From Moorena producens 3L (GTDB lineage: Bacteria > Cyanobacteriota > Cyanobacteriia > Cyanobacteriales > Coleofasciculaceae): a stretch of DNA of 64,000 nt. The notes beneath the pieces are model-generated. The model was not told where the DNA came from, searched no databases, and worked only from the letters and a program-made list of their open reading frames with translations. Location of the stretch: contig NZ_GL890815.1 of the NCBI RefSeq assembly GCF_000211815.1, positions 20,938 to 84,937 of the forward strand. Direction: 5' to 3'. Below are positions 44,425 through 53,513 of this stretch, piece by piece. Positions within the stretch are counted from its first letter, which is position 1. Every line of letters begins with the position of its first letter. A program made the position numbers and the translations under genes.

Positions 44425-45834
44425 TTATCTTGACTGATTCTGAATCACAGGCTTTCTGGGTTTTTCTGTGCGATGGCGTTTATCTGTGTTAAGCCGCAGT
44501 TTGGGACGTTCCACCATTCGTTCTTCGAGATCGTCACTAATGGGGGGTTGAGTTTTGTCATAGAACAATTGCAATGCTGCCGCTGCGATCGCATGAGCAT
44601 CATATTCTTCTTCCAACTCCCGTACAACTGGCAAGAAAGAAGCCATCCGTTCCCCTGATAAAGCTTCCCGTAACTCTGCCTGCAGTCTTTCTAAGCGCCG
44701 GGTCTCAATTTGTGAGCGGGTCGGAATCCGGGTAACTTCCAACCGTTGCCGCACCTTGCGCTCAATCTGGTAGAGTTTACGGCGTTCAAAAGGTTGAATC
44801 AGGGTAATTGCTGTTCCTGTCTTACCAGCACGACCGGTACGACCAATGCGGTGAATGTAGCTTTCTACTTGATCTGGCAGGTCAAAATTGATCACGTGGG
44901 TGAGATGATCCACATCTAGACCACGGGCAGCAATATCGGTTGCTACTACCCAACGCACTTGATTTTTCCGGAACCGATACAATAACCGCTCCCGCTGACT
45001 CTGACTCAAATCACCGTGGTACTCATCCACACTGTGACCAGCCGCTTGTAATTGGTTCGTTAGTTCAGCAGCAGCTTTTCGTGTCCGCACAAAAATGATT
45101 GAAGCTTCTGGGTCTTCCAGTTCCAGAATCGGATGGAGAGCCCTGATTTTGGAGCAGCCACGGGGTACCATGTAAACTCGCTGTTCAATGCGCGCTGGTG
45201 CTGCTTTCGATTGCTGAACTTTAACAGTGACGGGGGATTTCAGGAACTTGCTGACTAGCTCCTGAATTGGCCGGGGCATGGTTGCTGAGAAGCAAGTAGT
45301 CTGACGCTCTTCGGGAGTCTGTTGGAGGATTTTCTTAACATCATCGATAAAGCCCATGCTTAACATTTCATCGGCTTCATCAAGTACCACCCAGCTCAGG
45401 TTTTCCAGCTTAAGGTCTCCCCGGTCTAGCAAGTCAATCACCCGTCCGGGAGTTCCTACCACAATCTGAGCGCCTTTGTACAGCATCCGAATTTGCCGCT
45501 CAATGGACTGACCACCGCAGACGGTTAGTATATGCAATCGACGGTCCTCACTGAAGTCCCGAATCGCTTGGTTAACTTGCTGGGCTAACTCTCGGGTTGG
45601 GGTTAGAATTAAGGCTTGTACGGTTCGCTTGTCCAAGTCAATGCGATCTAGCATTGGTAGGGAAAACGCTGCTGTTTTGCCAGTACCGGTTTGAGACATA
45701 CCGAGTACATCATGGCCATTGAGCAGTTCAGGAATAGCTTGGGCTTGGATAGTAGTAGGTGTAGTGAAGCCGATTTTTTCGAGTTGGCTTACACAAGATT
45801 CAGACAATCCCAGGCTTTGGAAAGAAACGGTCAT
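44425..45834 (-). CDS. DEAD-box RNA helicase (CrhR/CsdA-like)
   Basis: 469 aa. All helicase motifs are present: Q motif region FTTPTTIQAQAIP, Walker A SQTGTGKTAAF, PTRELAQQ, GTPGRVIDLL, DEAD in VVLDEADEML, SAT in CFSATMPRP, then IIFVRTRKAA, ATDIAARGLDVD and HRIGRTGRAGKTG. The C-terminal ~120 residues are basic and Arg/Glu-rich (RRLERLQAELREALSGER), as in the cyanobacterial cold- and redox-responsive CrhR. It unwinds and remodels RNA structure, often in cold adaptation and RNA turnover. The CrhR name is by resemblance. The upstream leader is T/G-rich (45835-45900) and could host autoregulation, which is known for CrhR. Confidence 0.93.
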   Translation of the reverse strand: MTVSFQSLGLSESCVSQLEKIGFTTPTTIQAQAIPELLNGHDVLGMSQTGTGKTAAFSLPMLDRIDLDKRTVQALILTPTRELAQQVNQAIRDFSEDRRLHILTVCGGQSIERQIRMLYKGAQIVVGTPGRVIDLLDRGDLKLENLSWVVLDEADEMLSMGFIDDVKKILQQTPEERQTTCFSATMPRPIQELVSKFLKSPVTVKVQQSKAAPARIEQRVYMVPRGCSKIRALHPILELEDPEASIIFVRTRKAAAELTNQLQAAGHSVDEYHGDLSQSQRERLLYRFRKNQVRWVVATDIAARGLDVDHLTHVINFDLPDQVESYIHRIGRTGRAGKTGTAITLIQPFERRKLYQIERKVRQRLEVTRIPTRSQIETRRLERLQAELREALSGERMASFLPVVRELEEEYDAHAIAAAALQLFYDKTQPPISDDLEERMVERPKLRLNTDKRHRTEKPRKPVIQNQSR

Positions 45835-46065
45835 AAGTTATTTTTCGATTTTTCGTTGGTTAGTTGTGGTTTTTTTTCTGGTAAGTCAGAAAGTTAAGTT
45901 AGTAGTTGAACGTGTCAGGAAACATTGTCATGGCTATAAAGACAGTGAGCCATCAAGTTTGACTCACCATGGCTTTTGCCTTGAGACACCTATGATGAGA
46001 TTACATGAGTAGAAAGCGGTTTAGTTTCCACCCATTTGGTGTTGATAGGCATCAACTCCGCGCGT

Positions 46066-46180
46066 TGCACCTTGTCTTGATGCAGTCGCGCTTTGGGTTA
46101 ACCCCCCTCAGGTCGGTAATGGTGCGTTTGACCTTGGCGAATTAAATTCGCCACGGGTCGCACCTCTGCATGGCTGTCAC
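46066..46180. repeat. Partial copy of the 166-bp repeat with interspersed hairpin
   Basis: CTTGTCTTGATGCAGTCGCG opens this divergent copy, and CGCACCTCTGCATGGCTG closes it. The central GGCGAATTAAATTCGCC dyad is perfect and is flanked by outer arms GGTGCG/CGCACC, so it can fold as a nested hairpin. Confidence 0.8.
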
Positions 46181-46290
46181 CATCAGCTGGGGTCTGTTGC
46201 GACCTATTTAGTGTGCCTAAAAGCTTGAGAGTAGGTTCATCCCACAAGAACACGTCTTACAGACGCAATGGTTAATGCCCTAGACACAGT

Positions 46291-46602
46291 GTCTTGATGC
46301 AATAGCGAGTGGGGGAAACCACGGCAGTCGCTCATGGGGGGAACCCCCAAGACCGCGCTGCCTCCCCAAGACCGTAATGGTGCGCTTTCCGTTGGCGAAT
46401 TAAATTCGCCACGGGTCGCACCTCTGCATCGCTTGTCAGGTTGAGGGTGGCTCCTTGTCTTGATGCAATAGCGAGTGGGGGAAACCACGGCAGTCGCTCA
46501 TGGGGGGAACCCCCAAGACCGCGCTGCCTCCCCAAGACCGTAATGGTGCGTTTGACCTTGGCGAATTAAATTCGCCACGGGTCGCACCTCTGCATCGCTA
46601 GC
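46291..46602. repeat. Two near-identical tandem blocks, period 166 bp
   Basis: GTCTTGATGCAATAGCGAGT starts at 46291 and 46457. Both blocks continue through GGGGGAAACCACGGCAGTCG, GGGGGGAACCCCCAAGACCG, a GGTGCG-GGCGAATTAAATTCGCC-CGCACC hairpin and CTCTGCATCGCT. The blocks differ only at a few bases (for example CTTTCCGTTG against TTTGACCTTG), so the duplication is recent or homogenised. Confidence 0.92.
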
Positions 46603-46933
46603 TAGGTATTGCCCGTTGGATTCGGGTGGGGTAAATCATCCCAAATTTGACCCTCAAAGCTGAATTGATGCACCGCTCAGCTAGTTTTTACCCCCTAAGC
46701 AGGTCTTTTAAGTGTGCCGTTTACTGTGCCGTTTAGTCTGCCGTTTAGTCTGCCATTACTATGGGCGACAGAACTATGGGCGACAGACACCGGCTTTTCA
46801 CAAGGCTAGACACCTTGTCTACAGCTCCATAATCTAAAAGACCTTGGATCAGGTCTGGTTCAGGATTGACCAGATTACTTCCCCTAGTGGTGGAGTGTTT
46901 AATTCCAGCCCCTAGTTAAAGCCTGTAGCTTTT

Positions 46934-48256
46934 TTAAGGAGGTAGTACTACAGAACCATACAAGTCGTAGACATCACTATCAGTAATTTCTACTGATACT
47001 ATGGTTCCTAAAGAGGCATCACCTTGAACGTAGACCAATCCATCCACCTCAGGAGCAAACCTGGCACTACGACCAATTAATTCACCCGTTAAGGGATTTT
47101 CTTGTTCTATGAGAACATCAACTATCTTGCCCAGACAGTTTTGATTTTTTTTTAAGGAAATCGGTTGCTGAACTGCCATCAGGGCATCCCGTCTGGCATC
47201 CATCACCCCTTGGGGCAACTGATTAGGCAATTTGTATGCTGCTGTTCCCTCCTCCGCAGAAAAGGTAAACACTCCAACATGGTCACATTCATGATGCTGG
47301 ACAAATTCCAGCAAGTGTTCAAAGTGCTGCTCTGTCTCGCCGGGAAACCCGACAATAAAGGTGGTTCGCAACACTGCATCAGGAAGTGCAGTTTTGAGTT
47401 GCTTGATGATAGCGTCATTTACTCGTCCCTGCCAAGGACGGTTCATGGAGCGGAGGATTTCTGGATGGGAGTGCTGTAGAGGCAAATCGAGATAAGGAAG
47501 AACATTATGAGTTTCCTGAATGGCTTTAATGACGGATGGGGTTAAACCGGTGGGATAGGCGTAGTGGATCCGAATCCAGGGGATGTCTACTTCACCTAAT
47601 GCTCTCAACAGTTCTGCCAGTTTTGGTTCACTGTATATGTCTAAACCATAGTTGGTGGTGATTTGCGAAATTAAAATCAGCTCTTGAACCCCTTGAGATG
47701 CCAACTGCTCGGCTTCCGCAACAATGGATTCTATGGTACGCGATCGCTGCTTTCCCCGGAGGTGCGGAATGATACAGAAGGAACAGCGGTAATCACACCC
47801 TTCTGCCACCCGCAGGTAAGCAACCCCTTCAGAAGTTGTTCGGTAGCGTGGCGTTGTTTCGTCAGCAATGTAGCTTGGTTCAGTAGAAACCTCTTGAACG
47901 CGATCGCCTGTTTCTACTCTTTGGATTACATCTACTATTTTATGGTAGTCCCCGGTTCCCACCACTGCCACTGCCTCAGGCAACTCTTCCAGTAGTTGGC
48001 TTTGGAAGTGTTGAGCCATACAGCCGGTGATCACAATTTTTTGATTAGCTTCCGCCAGTTCTACCAGCGTCCGGACTGATTCTCGCCGCGCTTCTTCTAT
48101 AAAACTACAGGTATTTACAATAACATAGTCAGCTAATTCTTCATTGGCATCAACCTGGTATCCTGCCTGAACCAGCAGACCCAGCATATGTTCGGTATCA
48201 ATGCGATTTTTCTCGCAGCCCAAGTGAGATATTGCTACAGTTGGCTTTTTGCCCAT
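46934..48256 (-). CDS. rimO: Ribosomal protein S12 methylthiotransferase RimO
   Basis: 440 aa radical SAM methylthiotransferase that modifies Asp88/89 of ribosomal protein S12. N-terminal UPF0004 domain with three cluster cysteines (HLGCEKNRIDTE, NTCSFIEEAR, TGCMAQH), radical SAM CxxxCxxC in GCDYRCSFCIIPHLRG, the GFPGET region, and a C-terminal TRAM domain (from ~375: VLIEQENPLTGELIGRSARF). RimO rather than MiaB is supported by HLGCEKNRIDTEHMLG, the GKQRSRTIESI segment and the TRAM sequence. It starts at ATG 48256. It stands alone between two long repeat-rich gaps. Confidence 0.95.
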   Translation of the reverse strand: MGKKPTVAISHLGCEKNRIDTEHMLGLLVQAGYQVDANEELADYVIVNTCSFIEEARRESVRTLVELAEANQKIVITGCMAQHFQSQLLEELPEAVAVVGTGDYHKIVDVIQRVETGDRVQEVSTEPSYIADETTPRYRTTSEGVAYLRVAEGCDYRCSFCIIPHLRGKQRSRTIESIVAEAEQLASQGVQELILISQITTNYGLDIYSEPKLAELLRALGEVDIPWIRIHYAYPTGLTPSVIKAIQETHNVLPYLDLPLQHSHPEILRSMNRPWQGRVNDAIIKQLKTALPDAVLRTTFIVGFPGETEQHFEHLLEFVQHHECDHVGVFTFSAEEGTAAYKLPNQLPQGVMDARRDALMAVQQPISLKKNQNCLGKIVDVLIEQENPLTGELIGRSARFAPEVDGLVYVQGDASLGTIVSVEITDSDVYDLYGSVVLPP

Positions 48257-48330
48257 TCATTCATCATCTTATATTGTACTACAGCTTAGTCACATAACCT
48301 ACTGCCCAATAGCCGCACCTTACACCATTG

Positions 48331-48450
48331 ATTGAGCTTGGTGTGATTGAGCTTGGTGTGATTGAGCTTGGTGTGATTGAGCTTGGTGTGATTGAGCTTA
48401 GTGTGATTGAGCTTGGTGTGATTGAGCTTGGTGTGATTGAGTTTGGTGTG
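48331..48450. repeat. Eight copies of a 15-bp tandem repeat
   Basis: ATTGAGCTTGGTGTG is repeated eight times exactly in register (two copies have one substitution each), 75 bp upstream of rimO. Copy number is likely to vary between strains. Confidence 0.97.
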
Positions 48451-49623
48451 TCAGTGATGTGCTCAACTCCTAATCTGCTCTCCTAATTTACTAGTACTGA
48501 TGTTCCATGTTGATTTCACTATCAAAACCTATACACTAATTGTAAATTAAATTTTATTAAAATATTCAAAAAAAAATTAGGAAATCTAAAAATATTCCCC
48601 ACAGCCAATCATGCCATCGTCGGGATCGTGACTCCAACAGACCCCCGTTGGTAATATTCCTCTATGGGGGAGCGGGGGAGCGCTACTACAGTTATTAAAT
48701 CGAGTAGTGCTGATCTCGGCTGTTAAGCAATTGCGGTCGGAAAGCTCAAAGTTGACAGGACAAAGGTTAGTAAACAGCTAGAGAAAATGTTGCAGAGTCT
48801 ACCAAAAACTCTTATTATTTGTTAGAATTGAATTAGGGTAACACCGACAGGGATTATTATGTAACTTAAATTAAAGCCGAAAACCAAGGGTTTAATAGTT
48901 GCGCTCTCGACCTACGGTGGAACCAAATTTTTTGGAATTTTTATGGCGCTCGCGGGATATTCCGTCAGAGAAGCGCGGAGATACCCCCTGGATGTGAAAG
49001 CATCTTGCATTGGCGGGCTAGGGTCTATCTTGGTAGACTTTGGTAGCTAAAAAGTATCGGTACAATCTACTGGTAATATATATAATCCTATTTTACCTTT
49101 GACCTAGAATAAGTACGCATCAAAAACAGATGCAGTAGTTTTACGGCTAACCTCTCTCTTGGTGCGCGTTCCCTTGGCGAGGGAACCTCGCGCCTTGTCT
49201 TGATGCAAAGCGCGAGTGGGGGTTCCCCCCAAGACCGCGCTACCTCGCTGCATCGCTGTCGCACCGCTGTTAACCTAGCACCACTAGAAATGGTCTTCAG
49301 GAATTTTGGTGCTTGCTTTGGGGATAGCACTGACCGATACAATTGGTTTGAGCGACTGGTTTTAGCAACCGGTCGAACTAAATCCCAGGTTTGATCAAAA
49401 GAGTAAGCACCATAGCTTTTCTCTTGGTGCGCGTTCGGTGTGGGCGTTGAACCTCGCGCCTTGTCGCACCGCACCATTAATGCCAGTGGTAGACCGATGC
49501 CAGAAACGGCATCCGACCCTACTCTCAATTCCCAAGTTTTCTACAGGGGGCGCTGGTCCGCTCTATCTGTACCTTTTCCTCCCCGCTCCCTGATGAGATG
49601 GGGCTTCCAAACATCCCAGGATT
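48451..49623. other. Long intergenic region with interspersed repeats
   Basis: About 1.2 kb without a credible gene. Notable parts: an A/T-rich block 48535-48595; GTTGCGCTCTCGACCTACGG and GGCGCTCGCGGGATATTCCG around 48898-48970; and a second copy-family stretch 49150-49265 with GGCGAGGGAACCTCGCGCC, CTTGTCTTGATGCAAAGCGC and GGGGGTTCCCCCCAAGACCG, related to the 46-kb blocks. CTTGGTGCGCGTTC occurs twice (49157 and 49422). The btpA promoter should be in the last 200 bp. Confidence 0.6.
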
Positions 49624-50454
49624 GTGAACTTAGAGCAAATTTTCCAGACACCGAATCCAATCATAGGAGTTGTGCATTTGCTGCCACTCCCTACTTCCCC
49701 GCGCTGGGGCGGTAGCCTGCAAGCTGTGATTGACCGAGCCGAGCAAGAGGTCACCGCCTTAGGCTCTGGTGGAGTGGATGGGGTGATTGTTGAGAATTTT
49801 TTCGACGCCCCATTTACCAAAAACCAGGTCGATCCAGCAGTAGTCAGTACCATGACGATCATAGTCCAGCGACTGATGAACCTGGTTCCCATACCAATAG
49901 GGATCAATATTTTACGCAATGATGCTCATAGTGCTTTGGCAATTGCTACTTGTGTAGGGGCTAAATTTATCCGCGTTAATGTTCTGACTGGGATTATGGC
50001 AACAGATCAGGGCTTAATTGAGGGACAGGCTCATACACTCTTGCGCTACCGTCGGGCACTGGGTAGTGATGTTAAGATTCTTGCTGATGTTCTGGTTAAA
50101 CATGGACAACCTTTGGAATCACCGAATATCACCATAGCTGTACAAGAAACTATAGAGCGGGGGTTAGCTGATGGTGTGATTCTATCTGGCTGGGGAACCG
50201 GTACTCCTACTAATCCCCAAGACCTGGTGTTAGCCTCGGCGGCGGCTAAGGGCAAACCAGTGTTTATTGGCAGTGGCGCTAATTGGGAAAATATTTCCAC
50301 CCTGATGCAATATGCTGATGGGGTAATTGTTTCTAGTTCCCTCAAGCGTCGTGGACAAATTGATCAACCTATTGACCCGATTCGGGTCAGTCAATTTGTG
50401 GAAGCAGTACGCAGTAGTGTGTCTGCTAAACAAGAACAAAAACCAATTGTTTGA
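49624..50454 (+). CDS. btpA: Photosystem I biogenesis protein BtpA
   Basis: 276 aa from GTG 49624. In Synechocystis, BtpA is a peripheral thylakoid protein needed to stabilise the PSI reaction-centre proteins PsaA/PsaB, especially at low temperature. The sequence has the family's TIM-barrel-like core: NPIIGVVHLLPLPTSPRWGG, GVDGVIVENFFDAPF, GINILRNDAHSALAIA, FIRVNVLTG, ILADVLVKHGQPL and VFIGSGANWENI. Family members outside phototrophs also exist, so the PSI role rests on the cyanobacterial orthologue. Only a weak AGGA precedes the GTG. A tandem repeat begins directly after the stop codon. Confidence 0.93.
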   Translation: MNLEQIFQTPNPIIGVVHLLPLPTSPRWGGSLQAVIDRAEQEVTALGSGGVDGVIVENFFDAPFTKNQVDPAVVSTMTIIVQRLMNLVPIPIGINILRNDAHSALAIATCVGAKFIRVNVLTGIMATDQGLIEGQAHTLLRYRRALGSDVKILADVLVKHGQPLESPNITIAVQETIERGLADGVILSGWGTGTPTNPQDLVLASAAAKGKPVFIGSGANWENISTLMQYADGVIVSSSLKRRGQIDQPIDPIRVSQFVEAVRSSVSAKQEQKPIV

Positions 50455-50785
50455 CCGTTGAAGGTTGAAGGTTGGCCGGTTGAAGGTTGGCCGGTTGAAG
50501 GTTGGCCGGTTGAAGGTTGGCCGGTTGAAGGTTGTTCGCCCTAGGCGTTCCCTTAGGGTAGGTTGTCTGTCAGAATGCAGAATGTAGAATGCAGAATGTA
50601 GAATTCTAAATTCTAAATTCTACATTCTAAATTAAAAAATGTTGTTGGCCCTTGGCGTTCCCCTAGGGTAGGTTCAAGGTTGAGCATCAACAGTATCTCA
50701 CCTTGGTTTCTGTCTATTGGTTGTTTGACTTGATAACGTAGTAGTTAGAACTTTCAAGCAACCCCTATTCCTAATTATCTAGATT
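50455..50785. repeat. GTTGAAGGTTGGCCG 15-bp tandem repeat and satellite motifs
   Basis: About five copies of the 15-mer GTTGAAGGTTGGCCG (50458-50535) are followed by TTCGCCCTAGGCGTTCCCTTAG, then alternating GCAGAATGTAGAAT and AATTCTAAATTC units, which can pair with one another, and GGCCCTTGGCGTTCCCCTAG. No gene is present. The VKOR gene promoter should lie in ~50690-50785. Confidence 0.85.
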
Positions 50786-51778
50786 ATGAGTGTGAGTCGC
50801 AGGCGTTCTGCCCCCTGGATTTATCGTTGGTCCCGTCAGCTGATTGCTGCGATCGCTGTCGTGGGTGCCCTGTTAACTGCTTATCTGACTGTGGTTAAAC
50901 TGACAGGTGGTACTGCAGTTTGCAGCGCGGGTGCAGGTAATGCTTCTAGCTGTAATGATGTCCTTTCCAGCCCTTATGCTAGTATATTTGGTCAGCCACT
51001 AACCTTGTTTGGCTTCCTGGCATACACCAGTATGGCTACATTTGCCTTGGCTCCGTTGTTAGTCAAGGGAGACCCAAAGAAGGGACTTCGCTCAAAACTA
51101 GAAAATTGGACTTGGTTATTGCTGTTGGCAGGTGCAGCAGCTATGACAGTTTTCAGTAGCTACTTGATGTACTTGCTAGCGTTTGAGATCCAAGCAGTAT
51201 GTCTATACTGCATCAGTTCAGCATTATTTGCCATTAGCCTGCTAGTCCTAACCCTTGTGGGTCGCAGTTGGGAAGATATTGGTCAAATTTTCTTTATCGG
51301 TATGATCGTGGGCATGATCACCTTGGTGGGTACCTTAGGAGTTTATGCTAATGTTGGAGAATCCGTGGCCACATCAGCAGACAATGGTGGTCCAATTCCC
51401 ACAGCCTCTGGTGCGCCAAACGCAGCTATTGGTGGCTGGAAAGTTACCACAACCTCTGGTCAATCAGAAATTGATCTGGCGCGTCATTTGACTGAGGTTG
51501 GTGCTAAGAAATACGGAGCTTACTGGTGTCCACACTGCTATGAGCAGAAGCAACTGTTTGGAAAACAGGCATTCTCTCAAATAGATTATATAGAGTGTGC
51601 TCGTGATGGCAAAAATGCTCAGACAGAAGCCTGTATCGCTGCTGGAATTCAATCCTATCCTACTTGGCAAATTAATGGCGAATTACTCCCTGGTGTCCAA
51701 ACTCTAGAAGAATTGGCTAATGTCACTGACTATCAAGGCTCAAGGGACTTTAAGTACTATTTGCCAGGACGATCCTAG
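50786..51778 (+). CDS. VKOR-thioredoxin fusion, thylakoid/periplasmic disulfide-forming enzyme
   Basis: 330 aa. An N-terminal VKOR domain with four or five TM helices carries the loop cysteines Cys46 and Cys56 (CSAGAGNASSC) and active-site CLYC (Cys139, Cys142). A soluble thioredoxin-like domain follows a linker at ~190-215, with redox motif CPHC (248-251) and a second pair (Cys271, Cys283), then QSYPTWQING. This is the architecture of the cyanobacterial VKOR homologue and plant LTO1: quinone-coupled oxidation of cysteines in exported proteins. All redox cysteines are intact. ATG 50786 gives a basic N-terminus before TM1, as expected for insertion. Confidence 0.95.
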   Translation: MSVSRRRSAPWIYRWSRQLIAAIAVVGALLTAYLTVVKLTGGTAVCSAGAGNASSCNDVLSSPYASIFGQPLTLFGFLAYTSMATFALAPLLVKGDPKKGLRSKLENWTWLLLLAGAAAMTVFSSYLMYLLAFEIQAVCLYCISSALFAISLLVLTLVGRSWEDIGQIFFIGMIVGMITLVGTLGVYANVGESVATSADNGGPIPTASGAPNAAIGGWKVTTTSGQSEIDLARHLTEVGAKKYGAYWCPHCYEQKQLFGKQAFSQIDYIECARDGKNAQTEACIAAGIQSYPTWQINGELLPGVQTLEELANVTDYQGSRDFKYYLPGRS

Positions 51779-51810
51779 GATTTGAAGGCAAAAGGTAAAG
51801 AGATGGAAGT

Positions 51811-51965
51811 ATGGGGAAATGGGGAGATGGGGAGATGGGGAGATTTTGATTAAGGGTAATTATCGGTTCTGATAGTAATAAGGTAAACCAGATTTTTTCC
51901 CTGTTTCCAATTCCCGATTCCCGATTCCCGATTCCCGATTCCCGATTCCCGATTCCCGATTCCCT
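51811..51965. repeat. GGGGAGAT and GATTCCC tandem repeats
   Basis: Three copies of the octamer GGGGAGAT (51819-51843), then about seven copies of the heptamer GATTCCC (51915-51965). The last GATTCCC directly abuts the TTG taken as start of the next gene, so no ribosome-binding site can lie in the usual window. Confidence 0.95.
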
Positions 51966-53242
51966 TGGATAATTCACAAAATCTCAATGTCGTAGTCATT
52001 GGTGGTGGAGCCGCTGGTTTTTTTGGGGCAATTACCTGTGCAACGACTCATCCCCATACCAATGTCACTCTGCTAGAAGCCTCACGCCATCCATTATCGA
52101 AGGTGCGCATCTCTGGTGGTGGACGCTGTAATGTTACTCATGCTTGCTTTGACCCAGCCCAGTTGGTGCAAGCTTACCCGAGGGGAAGCAAAGCATTGCG
52201 AGGAGCTTACACTCGCTTTCAACCGAAGGATACCATTGCTTGGTTTGGGGCTCACGGTGTTGAGCTGAAAACTGAGACGGATGGCAGGATGTTTCCGATT
52301 ACTGATAGTTCTGAAACTATTGTTGATTGTCTCTTACAAGTGGCTAAGAGGGCAGGGGTGACGATTCGCACTAGTAATCCCGTTAAGTGGATCTCTCGGC
52401 AATCTTCCCAACACCCGACTCCTGACACCCCACACCAGACCCCAGGAGGATTTGAAATTGGGTTGAGGAATGGTGAGACTATAAAATGCGATCGCGTTTT
52501 GATTGCTACTGGTAGCAATCCCCTAGGCTACCGTTGGGCAAAAGCCTTAGGTCATACCATCGAAACCCCGGTTCCTTCTCTATTCACCTTTAATATCCCA
52601 GACTCTCGTTTACAGGATTTAGCTGGGGTGAGTGTTAAACAGGTCTGCCTCAAATTACCCGATGCTGGTAAAACTTTGAAGGAACAAACGGGACCATTGC
52701 TAATTACCCACTGGGGTTTAAGTGGTCCAGCGGTACTCAAGCTTTCTGCTTGGGGGGCGAGAGTGTTGCACGAACACCATTATCAAATGCCGTTGTTGGT
52801 CAATTGGCTTCCTGATTACAACCCAGACCGATTGCGTAAATTACTCCTCGATGTTAAATCCCAGTTACCTCGACGCTTCATTACTACTAGTTGTCCTATT
52901 CCTATCCCAAAGCGCCTTTGGGTGAGCTTAGTGACTAGTGTGGGAGTGGGAGCACAAAACCGTTGGGCTGAGTTATCGAAAAAAACCGTACATCAGTTAG
53001 TTCAAGAACTGACTCAAGGACGCTATTTGATTCAAGGTAAAGGAGTTTTTAAGGAAGAGTTTGTTACTTGTGGTGGTGTTAGTCTCAAACAGGTTAATTT
53101 CAAGACTATGGAAAGCCGCCAATGTCCAGGTCTTTACTTTGCTGGGGAAATTCTCGATATTGATGGAATTACCGGGGGATTTAATTTTCAGAGTGCTTGG
53201 ACAACGGGTTGGTTGGGAGGTCAAGGGATTGGAAATAGTTAG
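51965..53242 (+). CDS. HI0933/BaiN-family FAD-dependent oxidoreductase
   Basis: 425 aa. FAD-binding VVVIGGGAAGFFGAIT (residues 8-23), the family signature LSKVRISGGGRCNVTHA, GRMFPITDSSETIVDCLL, CDRVLIATGSNP, and the C-terminal GGVSLKQVNFKTMESR with CPGLYFAGEILDIDGITGGFN. The TTG start is directly downstream of the GATTCCC array; there is no ATG option. Codons ~149-160 (SQHPTPDTPHQTPGG) are encoded by sequence of the CACCCGACACC repeat type, an apparent in-frame repeat insertion in a surface loop. The physiological substrate of this family in cyanobacteria is unknown. It is related to flavoproteins described in bile-acid and thiazole chemistry. Confidence 0.88.
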   Translation: MDNSQNLNVVVIGGGAAGFFGAITCATTHPHTNVTLLEASRHPLSKVRISGGGRCNVTHACFDPAQLVQAYPRGSKALRGAYTRFQPKDTIAWFGAHGVELKTETDGRMFPITDSSETIVDCLLQVAKRAGVTIRTSNPVKWISRQSSQHPTPDTPHQTPGGFEIGLRNGETIKCDRVLIATGSNPLGYRWAKALGHTIETPVPSLFTFNIPDSRLQDLAGVSVKQVCLKLPDAGKTLKEQTGPLLITHWGLSGPAVLKLSAWGARVLHEHHYQMPLLVNWLPDYNPDRLRKLLLDVKSQLPRRFITTSCPIPIPKRLWVSLVTSVGVGAQNRWAELSKKTVHQLVQELTQGRYLIQGKGVFKEEFVTCGGVSLKQVNFKTMESRQCPGLYFAGEILDIDGITGGFNFQSAWTTGWLGGQGIGNS

Positions 53243-53513
53243 GAACGAAAAGTTTGTACAACAGTTAATTGATTTGCGGTATCACTAAATTTAGAGAGCA
53301 TACGCAAACCACCACTAATGTTTTGTAATGTGAGAGCTAACCTTAATCAGCGTTCTTCCAAATTCTGAACTTCTGTATTTCTATGTTATTATTACCACGG
53401 ATAAATATAACATAGCAGTCAAAATATCTCCATTCCTTCTCCCAGAACTCAACCACTGAGGTTATTGTTGGTGCGATCGCTTTTTAATTACCTCAATAAC
53501 AAACTAAACAAAC

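Larger units (their letters stand above)
45835..46933. other. Repeat-rich intergenic region
   Basis: About 1.1 kb with no credible gene; ORFs across the repeats have compositions typical of repeat translation. It carries three copies of the GGTGCG...GGCGAATTAAATTCGCC...CGCACC element (46122, 46376, 46545), two near-identical ~146-bp blocks, and CCGTTTA(C/G)TGTGCCGTTTAG-type heptamer-like repeats (about 46717-46755), followed by a doubled ACTATGGGCGACAGA (46758-46790). The rimO 3' side begins after an A/T stretch. Confidence 0.7.

Noticed and set aside
46237..46535. Two overlapping ORFs in the 46-kb repeats
   Set aside because: They are translations of the 166-bp repeat blocks; no initiation signal.
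49088..49528. 146-codon minus-strand ORF upstream of btpA
   Set aside because: Covers interspersed GC-rich repeats, Arg/Ser/Pro-rich composition, and no recognisable domain.
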